A stretch of 64,000 nucleotides of DNA from Streptomyces sp. NBC_01264 (lineage in GTDB: Bacteria > Actinomycetota > Actinomycetes > Streptomycetales > Streptomycetaceae), in assembly GCF_026340675.1 (NCBI RefSeq), contig NZ_JAPEOX010000002.1:992001-1056000 (forward strand), written 5' to 3'. Each line of letters begins with the position of its first letter. The stretch's first letter is position 1. Below, piece after piece: positions 58,601 through 64,000 of this stretch. Made by a program: the position numbers and the translations under genes. The notes beneath the pieces were generated by a model. The model was not told where the DNA came from. It made no database searches and worked only from the letters and a program-made list of their open reading frames with translations.

Positions 58601-59071
58601 CTTCGCGGTGGAGAGCGCGGCGCCCGCCTGGCTGCTGCGGACGCTGACGAGGTTGTGGTTGGGGATGGCGAAGCTGCGTACGCGCAGGGCGGCCGTGTCC
58701 TCGATCGCCGTGACCTTGAACTCCACCACCGAACCGGTCACCGAGAGCCGGGACTTGATGGTCACTCCGGAGAAGGCCAGTGCGTAGTCCACGCCGGAGG
58801 CGGAGGGGGTGGCGGTGACGGTGGGCGTGTAGGTGGTTCCGTTGACGACGATCGCGCCGATGGTGTCCTCGTTGCCGTTCAGCACGTCCCCGGTGGCGGT
58901 GCGGGTGTAGCTGATGACGCGGGGGAAGGCGCTGTCCACGCTGACGGACAGCTCCGGCGAGGTGATCGTCAGGGGGGTGGCCGCCACGGCGGGGGCAGCG
59001 GGCACGGCCACGACCAAGGTGGCGACCAGACCAGCCACCGCGGCTGCGGCCGGCCAGAGGGGGGTTCGCAT
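55634..59071 (-). CDS. Secreted GH101 endo-alpha-N-acetylgalactosaminidase
   Basis: 1145 residues, ATG at 59071 with GGAGG upstream. A signal peptide (MRTPLWPAAAAVAGLVATLV to about AVAATP) is followed by an N-terminal beta-sandwich and a GH101 TIM barrel. Likely catalytic residues are Asp445 in LDFLYVDVWYGDGY (nucleophile) and Glu471 in LATEFPASM (acid/base). C-terminal parts are a galactose-binding-like domain (WSVTGTGAAVTRNSQG), another jelly roll (FTEDFENVDAGWGPFAFGG) and a final F5/8-type CBM32 module (ANVLDGDSATIWHTQWY). GH101 enzymes remove the core-1 disaccharide Gal-GalNAc from O-linked mucin-type glycoproteins outside the cell. Confidence 0.93.
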   Translation of the reverse strand: MRTPLWPAAAAVAGLVATLVVAVPAAPAVAATPLTITSPELSVSVDSAFPRVISYTRTATGDVLNGNEDTIGAIVVNGTTYTPTVTATPSASGVDYALAFSGVTIKSRLSVTGSVVEFKVTAIEDTAALRVRSFAIPNHNLVSVRSSQAGAALSTAKMHTATTGTGDTFTPITASTPVDAAATTVMYGLANTGKLAAAIDSNSYYDAPSGGTASENGRISKQVTDKGTYRRAGLWSGSWLYRSSGAADTDTEPLPYVRVAITADRNADSTVDWQDAAVAYRDIWTAPTGWQHTADRVVQRIPFNFASAATHPFSETLDETKRVNLATDGLGQFVLLKGYASEGHDSAHMDYKNIGSKLGGATDLNTLTTVGHTYNADFGVHVNATEEYPVSATFDPAHQTGGLGWDWLDQSYYVDTRKDGQSGERLKRFQDLKAAAPGLDFLYVDVWYGDGYVSRKLEREIGGLGFQLATEFPASMTGQSLWHHWATDVNYGGSDLKGINSNIARFIANHTKDDWIAANPLLGGAEITAYEGWQGKRDFTSFLSTTFATNLPTKYLQESPIVKWTANAVTLVNGTTVTTSGNTRKITTAGRTVLDGSAYLLPRDGKLYHWNDKAASTTWTLPAGWSSPKLYKLTDTGRQLVGDLAVTGGQVTIDAAAKTAYVVTNGAAPAQADPNWGEGAPVKDPSFFSGNLNTWSVTGTGAAVTRNSQGQNELTMAPSTAPAVSQQLTGLAPGTYAASVWVTTPAGRAATLGVTPAGGTAASVYADSSTLTNSLGGSEKNGTKMQRMKVLFDVPAGQSTATLKLSAASGPGTVYLDDVRVVRSARTPLNGHWFTEDFENVDAGWGPFAFGGAGGSATDPRTHIAQRNAPYTQAGWSGKLVDDVISGQNSLKSHEERQGLVYRTLPQTLRLTPGRSYKVTFSYENGFSGDYQFITGSGSTETATALNQARTATTFTKTFTAGTDAWIGVRKVTGEGSHNEADFILDDLAVDDLGSGTGGELLVPQTQMSVKAVDSQETAGENGAAANVLDGDSATIWHTQWYQATAPMPHEITLDLGASYNVSALHYLPRQTQSNGRIAAYQVLTSTDGVTWGTAAASGTFANTTAQQDVTFTARTARYVKLKATSEVSGNPWTAVAELNVGYLP

Positions 59072-59417
59072 CGGACCTCCGGGAGTCGGCGCTTCCTGGG
59101 CGGAAGACCGCACACCGTGGAGGCCGGCGGTCCGCTCACTGACCTGACAGCCTGCGTACCGCGGCCCGGCAGGCCCATGGACAAAGCCGCACCCCGTCGT
59201 GGACTTCTGTGACGGGTGGGGTCAGTGGGCGCACACTTCGGCCCGCCCGGAAGGAGCGTCGCTCCCCGGCCCGGCGGCGACCGCGGGCGAGCGGGCGGGG
59301 CAGCGCGCCCGAGCGGGGTGCCGGACAGCGCGCGCCCGAGCGCGATGCCCGCCGCGGGCACGCCGGAGAGCCGCCCGTGGGCGGCTCCCGTGCCGGTCCC
59401 CGCGGGTTCCTGTGCGG
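59072..59417. other. Intergenic stretch without a gene (346 bases)
   Basis: Between the GH101 start and the YbjQ stop. It holds the GH101 leader and promoter but I see no open frame with coding character, no tandem repeat and no strong inverted repeat. Confidence 0.6.
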
Positions 59418-59792
59418 TCAGGTGCTCGCCGGCACCAGAACGACCGCCGTCCCGTACGCGCACACCTCGGTGCCGAGGTCGGCCGCGTCGGTCACGTCGA
59501 ACCGCATCATGAGCACGGCGTTCGCACCGCGCGCCTTCGCCTGCTCGATGAGACGGTCCATCGCCTGGTTGCGGGTCTCCACCAGCGTCTTGGTGAGACC
59601 CTTCAGCTCGCCGCCGATCATGGATTTCAGGCCCGCGCCGATCTGGCTGCCCAGGTGGCGGGAGCGCACGGTGAGGCCGAAGACCTCTCCGATGACCTGC
59701 TCGACCCGGTAGCCCGGGACGTCGTTCGTCGTGACCACCATGACACCGGTCTGCTGCGCGCCGGGACCGCCGCCGTAATCCTCGATACCCAT
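59418..59792 (-). CDS. YbjQ/UPF0145-family protein
   Basis: 124 residues, ATG at 59792. The family core is complete: MVVTTNDVPGYRVEQVIGEVFGLTVRSRHLGSQIGAGLKSMIGGELKGLTKTLVETRNQAMDRLIEQAKARGANAVLMMRFD in consecutive parts, ending EVCAYGTAVVL. YbjQ proteins form small oligomers sometimes called heavy-metal-binding; their biochemical role is unknown. Soluble and cytoplasmic. It is monocistronic here. Confidence 0.92.
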   Translation of the reverse strand: MGIEDYGGGPGAQQTGVMVVTTNDVPGYRVEQVIGEVFGLTVRSRHLGSQIGAGLKSMIGGELKGLTKTLVETRNQAMDRLIEQAKARGANAVLMMRFDVTDAADLGTEVCAYGTAVVLVPAST

Positions 59793-59842
59793 GCCATCCA
59801 CTCTGGCGGCGCCGTGCGGTGCCCGCATCCGGAGGCGGGGCG

Positions 59843-59888
59843 GGGACAGGGCCGGGACAGGGCCGGGACAGGGGCCGGGACAGGGGCC
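59843..59888. repeat. 11-12 bp tandem repeats
   Basis: Units GGGACAGGGCC (59843, 59854) and GGGACAGGGGCC (59865, 59877), followed by a decaying copy. They lie just upstream of ybjQ in the gap before the SH3 gene; their periods of 11, 11, 12 and 12 are close to one helical turn. Confidence 0.7.
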
Positions 59889-60074
59889 GGGATACGGAGC
59901 AACCCCGGTGGCGCCCTCGACCCCACCCGCATATTGCGCATATCGGGCGACGTCACGGTGCGTCAGCGGGCCCGGGAGGCCCTCCGTCGCCATAGTCGTC
60001 CCTGGCGACCGCCTGGTTGCCGCCCCGCGCCGCGAAACGCGGCCGGGCAGACGCTTTCTCGGAGGAGCCGGCTC

Positions 60075-60647
60075 ATGCTGAAGCCCACCAGGACCATCCT
60101 CGCCCTCACCGCCGGAAGCCTGGTGCTCGGCCTGGTCGGGGCGGGCACGGCCGTCGCGGCCGACCACTCGGAGCCCCGCGGCCAGGTCCTGACCACCCCC
60201 CTCGACGAGAACGACGAGGACGGCTTCGGCGAGGACGACGAGTACGGCAAGCGCAAGCACGCCCGCGGCGTCGTCACCTCCCGCGGCCCGCTGACCGTCC
60301 GCAGCCGGCCGACCACCCACTCCCACAAGGTGGGCCGGCTGCACCCGCACGAGAAGGTCGCCATCGCGTGCAAGACGCGCGGCGAGCGGGTCGACGGGAA
60401 CAACCTCTGGTACCTGCTGAAGGAGCGGGACGAGCGGGACGAGCGGGACGAGCGGGACGAGCGCGACGAGCGCGACGAGCGCGACGAGCGCGACGAGCGC
60501 GACGAGCGCGACGAGGACCGCAAGGCCGCGATGATGCCGAAGTCGGCGAAGTCCGCGAAGTCCGCGGCCGCCCGGGACGGCGACGACAACTGGGTCGCCG
60601 CCCGCTACGTCAAGAACCTGGGCGAGGTCCGCTACTGCCGCGCCTAG
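60075..60647 (+). CDS. Secreted SH3b-domain protein with ten ERD repeats
   Basis: 190 residues, ATG at 60075 with GGAGGAG upstream. A signal peptide (MLKPTRTILALTAGSLVLG to AVAAD) is followed by an acidic segment DENDEDGFGEDDEYGKRKHARG and a bacterial SH3 domain: GPLTVRSRPTTHSHKVGRLHPHEKVAIACKTRGERVDGNNLWYLL (in parts) and DNWVAARYVKNLGEVRYC. Between WYLL and WVAARYV, where a short turn is normal, lies an insert of about 50 residues: ERD repeated ten times, then an Ala/Lys/Ser stretch. SH3b domains usually bind peptidoglycan. The inserted charged helix is probably exposed. Confidence 0.82.
   Translation: MLKPTRTILALTAGSLVLGLVGAGTAVAADHSEPRGQVLTTPLDENDEDGFGEDDEYGKRKHARGVVTSRGPLTVRSRPTTHSHKVGRLHPHEKVAIACKTRGERVDGNNLWYLLKERDERDERDERDERDERDERDERDERDERDEDRKAAMMPKSAKSAKSAAARDGDDNWVAARYVKNLGEVRYCRA
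60423..60512 (+). repeat. Ten 9-bp repeats coding for (ERD)10
   Basis: Four units of GAGCGGGAC (60423-60458) are followed by six of GAGCGCGAC (60459-60512). All are in frame and encode Glu-Arg-Asp. The sharp switch in one synonymous base shows expansion in two separate bursts. Confidence 0.95.
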
Positions 60648-60693
60648 GCGCCATCCCGTCCTGGAGCCGGCCTAGAGCCGTCCCAGAACCGGC

Positions 60694-61059
60694 CTAGAGC
60701 CGTGTCTCCGGGCGTACGGTCCGCGGTCCCACGCACCGCGCACCGTACGCCCGTACCCGTGTCCGCAGTTCCCGGTCCGCCGTGACCACGACGCACCCGC
60801 CGCGCTCCGAGTAGGCGGCCGCCAGCTCCACGATGCGGTCGTCGCCGCTGCCCGGCGCCTCGTCCACCCGTACGCCGGGCACCGATGCGACGCCCCGGGC
60901 CGCGCCCTCGACGACGAGGACGATCTCCTCACCCTCCTCGCGCAGCGCCAGCCGGTCGCGCAGCCGCTCGGCGGCGCCGCGCCGGTCGCGCCACCAGCCG
61001 TCCGGCACGGACCCGACGACGTTGGCACCGTCCACGATCAGTACGTTCGGCTCGTCCAC
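60694..61059 (-). CDS. NYN/PIN-like ribonuclease-fold protein
   Basis: 121 residues, GTG at 61059. The small Rossmann-like NYN domain is readable: VLIVDGANVVGSVPDGWWRDRRGAAERL (in parts) with the first catalytic Asp in VDGANV, GSGDDRIVELAAAY with paired acids, and CVVVTADRELRTRVRAYGA. These acidic residues form a metal site for RNA cleavage in the NYN/PIN superfamily. Such single-domain proteins are widespread in Streptomyces and of unknown role. No antitoxin partner is adjacent. Confidence 0.85.
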   Translation of the reverse strand: MDEPNVLIVDGANVVGSVPDGWWRDRRGAAERLRDRLALREEGEEIVLVVEGAARGVASVPGVRVDEAPGSGDDRIVELAAAYSERGGCVVVTADRELRTRVRAYGARCVGPRTVRPETRL

Positions 61060-61111
61060 CGCTCCAGTATGGCGAGCCGGGCAGGCCTCTCCGCACCCGC
61101 GGGCGCCGCGC

Positions 61112-61969
61112 CTACGGCTGGTGGCGGCGCAGGTTGGCGGCGAGGACCCGGTCGAGCGTGCGGTCGGACAGGATCCGGCCCAGGCGCACGATCAGGGCCG
61201 CGTCCCGGCCGGCGGTGTAGCGGGTACGCGGCCTGGGCGTCGTCACGGCCTTCGCGATGACCAGGGCGGCGGCGTCGGCGGTGAGGCCCGAAGCGGTGCC
61301 GGAGGCCATGAGCTCGTTGTTCGCCCGGACCATGTCCCCGTACCGCTCCTCCTGCTCCGGCGTCATCCGTGCCGACAAGCGGTTGGCCGTCTCCACCCCC
61401 CGTGCGGCCATCTCCGTACGGACACCGCCGGGCTCGACCACGACCACCCGCACGCCCAGCGGAGCGACCTCCCGGCGGAGCGAGTCGCTGACCGCCTCCA
61501 GGGCGAACTTCGAGCCGGCGTAGGCGCCGTACGTGGCCATGGCGAATTTGCCGCCGACCGAGCTGATGTTGACCACCCGGCCCTTGGCGCGCAGCAGCGC
61601 GGGCAGGAGTACCTGGGTGACGGCGATGTGGCCGAACAGGTTGACTTCGAACACCCGGCGCCACTCGGCCAGGGGCAGGGCTTCGACCGGGCCGTTGACC
61701 TGGATGCCCGCATTGTTGACGAGCGCGTGCAGCGCGCGCGGGTCGCTCTCGACCCGCGCGGCGAGTGCCTCCACGTGCTCGGGCTCGGTGATGTCGAGGA
61801 TGAGCGGCTCGATGCCCGTCGACCGGATGGCGTCCGCGTCGCGGTCGCGCCGCACTCCGGCCAGGACGTGGAATCCCCGACGGGCGAGTTCACGGGCGGC
61901 CGACGCGCCCATGCCCGTGGAGGCTCCGGTCACGACGACCAGCTTCTGGGTTTCAGATGACGTTGTCAC
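61112..61969 (-). CDS. Short-chain dehydrogenase/reductase (classical SDR)
   Basis: 285 residues from the GTG at 61969, which lies at the edge of an operator. The cofactor motif TGASTGMGASAARELARRG is at residue 14, NNAGIQ near 85, and the catalytic set is Ser in VNISSVGGKF and YxxxK in YGAYAGSKFALEAVSDSLRREV. The sequence type (retinol dehydrogenase-like, with VRVVVVEPGGVRTEM) fits classical SDRs acting on alcohols or ketones. It faces a TetR regulator across two mirror-image operators. Confidence 0.9.
   Translation of the reverse strand: MTTSSETQKLVVVTGASTGMGASAARELARRGFHVLAGVRRDRDADAIRSTGIEPLILDITEPEHVEALAARVESDPRALHALVNNAGIQVNGPVEALPLAEWRRVFEVNLFGHIAVTQVLLPALLRAKGRVVNISSVGGKFAMATYGAYAGSKFALEAVSDSLRREVAPLGVRVVVVEPGGVRTEMAARGVETANRLSARMTPEQEERYGDMVRANNELMASGTASGLTADAAALVIAKAVTTPRPRTRYTAGRDAALIVRLGRILSDRTLDRVLAANLRRHQP
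61958..61968. promoter_or_regulatory. TetR operator A (TGACGTTGTCA)
   Basis: An 11-bp near-palindrome (TGAC-GTT-GTCA) overlapping the SDR start codon. It is the exact reverse complement of operator B, 35 bp away. Confidence 0.7.
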
Positions 61970-61992
61970 CTCATTGACGGTACCAGTCCGGA

Positions 61993-62003
61993 TGACAACG
62001 TCA
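61993..62003. promoter_or_regulatory. TetR operator B (TGACAACGTCA)
   Basis: The exact reverse complement of operator A, 21 bases before the TetR ATG at 62025. Together the sites cover both divergent promoters. Confidence 0.7.
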
Positions 62004-62024
62004 ACCGGATGTAGGATCGGGCCC

Positions 62025-62675
62025 ATGGTCACCCGTGCGCAATCCGCCGCCCTCACCCGCCGCGCGCTGCTCGACGCGGCCGCCGAGCTCCTCGACCTCG
62101 GCGGACCCGAGGCGGTCACCCTGCGCGAGGTGGGCGCGCGGGCGGGCGTGAGCCGGGGGGCGCCGTACCGCCATTTCACGGGCAAGGACAGCCTGCTGAC
62201 CGTCGTCGCGACCGAGGCCTGGGAACGGATCGCCGACCGGGTCCACGCCCTGCGGACCGACCCGTCCCTGTCCGCGTCCGACAGGGTGCGCGGCGCGTTG
62301 CGCACCCTCACCGGCGTCGGCCGGGAGCAGCCGCACCTGTACCAGATGCTGTTCCGGCGCCCCGGACACCGCCCGGAGGAACTGGGTGAAGGGCTCGATC
62401 AGGTCCGGCGCGGGCTGTGCGCGCCGACGGACGACCCGGTGGCGGAGCGCCTGCGCGCGGCCGGGCGGTTCCAGCGCGAGTTCATGGTCGTGGTCGCCGG
62501 ACTCGTCGGGGAGGCCCGCTCACGGCACTACGGCGCCCTGCTGCTCGCGGGCGCCCACGGCATCGCGGAGATGGAGCTCAGCGGCCACCTCGACGCGGGC
62601 AGTCTGGACACCTCTTCCGACGGGCTCGTCGACACGCTCGTCCGCATGGTCACGGACGTCGGCGAGGCGACGTAG
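62025..62675 (+). CDS. TetR-family regulator of the adjacent SDR
   Basis: 216 residues from the ATG at 62025; no strong ribosome site, so it may be leaderless. The HTH reads TRRALLDAAAELLDLGGPEAVTLREVGARAGVSRGAPYRHFTGKDSLL in parts. The C-terminal domain contains EQPHLYQMLFRRPGHRPEEL and EFMVVVAGLVGEARSRHY, close to TetR_C_13-type domains (WHG). Two mirror-image TGACnnnGTCA operators sit between it and the SDR gene, so it probably represses both. Confidence 0.9.
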   Translation: MVTRAQSAALTRRALLDAAAELLDLGGPEAVTLREVGARAGVSRGAPYRHFTGKDSLLTVVATEAWERIADRVHALRTDPSLSASDRVRGALRTLTGVGREQPHLYQMLFRRPGHRPEELGEGLDQVRRGLCAPTDDPVAERLRAAGRFQREFMVVVAGLVGEARSRHYGALLLAGAHGIAEMELSGHLDAGSLDTSSDGLVDTLVRMVTDVGEAT

Positions 62676-62736
62676 CACGACCCGCGCCCACTGGACGTAT
62701 TGCCGAGTAGAGGCCGAGCAGAGAGCGAGCACCGCC

Positions 62737-63384
62737 ATGGACCGCCTTCCCCCGGACCCCAGGACGCTTCACCCGATGGCCGGCCAGCCGCGCGTGGTCC
62801 TGCTGAAGCCCCTGGTGACCTCGCCGCTGATCGAGGTCGGGGAGTACTCCTACTACGACGACCCGGACGACCCGACCGCGTTCGAGACCCGCAACGTGCT
62901 CTACCACTACGGGCCGGAGCGACTGGTCATCGGGAAGTTCTGCGCTCTGGGCACCGGGGTGCGCTTCATCATGAACGGCGCCAACCACCGCATGGACGGC
63001 CCCTCCACCTTCCCGTTCCCCATCATGGGAGGGTCCTGGGCAGACCGCTTCGACCTGCTCGCCGGGCTGCCGGGCCGGGGCGACACCGTCGTCGGCAACG
63101 ACGTCTGGTTCGGCTACCACACCATGGTCATGCCCGGTGTGCGCATCGGGCACGGCGCCGTCATCGCTTCCGGCGCCGTGGTCGTGGACGACGTCCCCGA
63201 CTACGCGATCGTCGGCGGCAACCCCGCCAAGCCCATCCGCACCCGGTACGAAGAGACCGATGTCGCCCGTCTGCTCGAACTCGCCTGGTGGGACTGGCCC
63301 GTGGCGCACCTCACCGAGCACATCCGGACGGTCATGACCGGCACGGTCGACGCCCTCGAGGCGATCGCCCCGAGGGCCGTCTGA
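62737..63384 (+). CDS. Vat/CatB-like xenobiotic O-acetyltransferase
   Basis: 215 residues from the ATG at 62737. It is a left-handed beta-helix acyltransferase: SYYDDPDDPTAFETRNVLYHYG, LVIGKFCALGTGVRFIMNGANHRMDGPSTFPF (in parts), where the His of NHRMDG is the usual catalytic base, then DTVVGNDVWFGYHTMVMPGVRIGHGAVIASGAVVVDDVPDYAIVGGNPAKPIRTR (hexapeptide turns, in parts). This matches Vat-type streptogramin A and CatB-type chloramphenicol acetyltransferases, but many chromosomal members acetylate other hydroxyl compounds. It is 61 bases after the TetR gene and may be cotranscribed. Confidence 0.9.
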   Translation: MDRLPPDPRTLHPMAGQPRVVLLKPLVTSPLIEVGEYSYYDDPDDPTAFETRNVLYHYGPERLVIGKFCALGTGVRFIMNGANHRMDGPSTFPFPIMGGSWADRFDLLAGLPGRGDTVVGNDVWFGYHTMVMPGVRIGHGAVIASGAVVVDDVPDYAIVGGNPAKPIRTRYEETDVARLLELAWWDWPVAHLTEHIRTVMTGTVDALEAIAPRAV

Positions 63385-63390
63385 ACCGGT

Positions 63391-64000
63391 CTAGAAGTCC
63401 CCGTAGTTGACCTGCCAGGTCGCCAGCCCCATCCGGCGCCAGATGGCCACCACGCGGTCCCGGTCGTCCAGGGAGACCCGGACCGCGTACCGGTGGCGCA
63501 CGTGCGCGTTGAACAGCTCCGCCTTGACGATGTCGTCGCGGCGCGTGTCACCCGCAGCCCGCATCCACAGCTCGTCGTACGGGACTTCGTGCTCCCGCAG
63601 CCAGGCCTCGGTCGGCTCCCGGTGCTCCTCCCCGCGCCCGGACAGCAGCACGATGGTGTCGCCGTCGGACCGCCGGAAGGAGTCCAGCGCATCGCGCACC
63701 GGCGCGTTCAGCGTGTCGAGGCCGCAGCGCGTGAAGTCGTACGGGTTGCGGTCGCCGGTCATCGCGAGCGTGCCGTCGATATCGCACATCACGGCCGTGG
63801 GCAGCGCCGGGTCGGGGACGTACGGGGACACGTCCGGCTGGTCGTTGAGCCAGTCCGTGGTGAGCCGCCAGCCGCCCTTCTTCGCCTTCGCGTGCTTGTC
63901 CGCGAGTATCCGGATGATCTCCTCGCCGACCTGGCGCTCGCGCGCGGCGTCGCGCCGCAGGCACTCCTCCACGGGCACGTCGGTGTAGTCGTGCACCACG
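63391..64000 (-). CDS. C-terminal part of a polynucleotide-kinase-like protein with HAD phosphatase domain (5' end outside window)
   Basis: 203 residues are visible and the frame is open to the window edge. The first visible segment HDYTDVPVEECLRRDAARERQVGEEII resembles the end of a P-loop kinase domain (substrate-lid Arg cluster). The C-terminal domain is a HAD phosphatase: VMCDIDGTLAMTGDRNPYDF with the DxDGT nucleophile, IVLLSGRGEEHREPTEAWL and SLDDRDRVVAIWRRMGL. This two-domain order matches T4 Pnkp-type 5'-kinase/3'-phosphatases used in nucleic-acid repair and their actinobacterial relatives. It is convergent with the acetyltransferase. Confidence 0.85.
   Translation of the reverse strand, partial: VVHDYTDVPVEECLRRDAARERQVGEEIIRILADKHAKAKKGGWRLTTDWLNDQPDVSPYVPDPALPTAVMCDIDGTLAMTGDRNPYDFTRCGLDTLNAPVRDALDSFRRSDGDTIVLLSGRGEEHREPTEAWLREHEVPYDELWMRAAGDTRRDDIVKAELFNAHVRHRYAVRVSLDDRDRVVAIWRRMGLATWQVNYGDF

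Noticed and set aside
55874..59212. 1112-codon plus-strand open frame opposite the GH101 gene
   Set aside because: The translation is Gly/Val/Arg-rich repetitive sequence with no domain. It is the antisense shadow of GH101, which has signal peptide, catalytic motifs and a CBM.
59796..59960. Possible Gly/Thr-repeat peptide from the GGGACAGGGCC array
   Set aside because: The repeat period is 11-12 bp, not a multiple of 3, so any encoded repeat would change frame. It is intergenic tandem DNA.
60694..61059. Toxin-antitoxin system based on the PIN/NYN protein
   Set aside because: No small antitoxin gene lies immediately upstream. The neighbours are an SDR gene and a convergent SH3 protein, and NYN proteins of this kind are common as single genes.
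1..64000. A biosynthetic gene cluster or mobile island
   Set aside because: No PKS, NRPS, terpene or RiPP core genes, no integrase, transposase or att repeats, and no clear base-composition break was seen. The genes form many small independent units.

Overview
The window is very GC-rich (clearly above 65% by eye), with strong third-position GC bias, frequent GTG starts, GGAGG-type ribosome sites and many four-base ATGA/GTGA gene overlaps. A chaplin, a melC tyrosinase operon, mycothiol-dependent formaldehyde dehydrogenase, a LAxTG sortase substrate, a TerD protein and many small regulator/effector pairs point to a Streptomyces chromosome. I see no IS element, transposase, phage gene, CRISPR array, rRNA or tRNA. 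The region looks like variable but stable chromosome, not a mobile island.

Layout. 1-7.1 kb: two esterases, a small secreted protein, a short chaplin with a His-rich tail, the melC2-melC1 tyrosinase/copper-chaperone operon, a membrane protein and a YihY/BrkB protein. 7.2-9.5 kb: a TRIC/UPF0126 membrane protein, then an HTH regulator divergent from an alpha/beta hydrolase around a nested palindrome. 9.5-19.3 kb: a translationally coupled operon of two acyl-CoA dehydrogenases and a quinone oxidoreductase, a secreted HAF-like repeat protein, a dienoyl-CoA-reductase-like SDR, a TetR regulator, an FGE-like protein, an enoyl-CoA hydratase, a PIG-L deacetylase and a frameshifted MBL hydrolase. 19.3-29.3 kb: an S33 peptidase, a GntR-TetR fusion regulator divergent from a DHA2 exporter, a phosphotransferase preceded by seven 18-bp repeats, mscR, a second phosphotransferase, a LysR/DapA-family divergent pair and an immunity-like protein.

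29.5-39.5 kb: a probable c-di-AMP riboswitch before a LysM-transglycosylase gene, a tautomerase, a MerR regulator, a Ser/Thr kinase, a Nudix protein, a GlsB-like protein, a PAP2-EamA-small-repeat-protein operon facing a TetR regulator across three operators spaced 16 bp apart, TerD and an unknown Pro/Gly-rich protein. 39.7-46.4 kb: an orphan glutamate-type binding lipoprotein, a DJ-1/PfpI protein, a secreted endonuclease I, a GNAT, a badly decayed GH20 hexosaminidase, an HbpS-like protein, a DHA1 exporter and its MarR regulator. 46.4-64 kb: a GNAT, an aldo/keto reductase facing an ArsR-like regulator, an AraC regulator, a sortase-substrate/ECF-sigma/membrane-protein operon, a MocR regulator divergent from an EamA transporter, an AraC regulator overlapping a large secreted GH101 enzyme, a YbjQ protein, a secreted SH3 protein carrying ten ERD repeats, a NYN/PIN protein, an SDR facing a TetR regulator across two mirror-image operators, a Vat/CatB-like acetyltransferase and the end of a kinase-phosphatase.

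The commonest arrangement is a local regulator divergent from its likely target, with a readable inverted repeat between them; about ten such pairs are recorded. Extracellular functions are also prominent: chaplin, tyrosinase, nuclease, transglycosylase, GH101 and a sorted wall protein. I found no single multi-gene system that is clearly new. The most unusual elements are the PAP2-EamA-serine-repeat operon with its phased operators, the 18-bp repeat array before the phosphotransferase, the ERD insertion in an SH3 domain and the sortase-substrate/sigma-factor operon.
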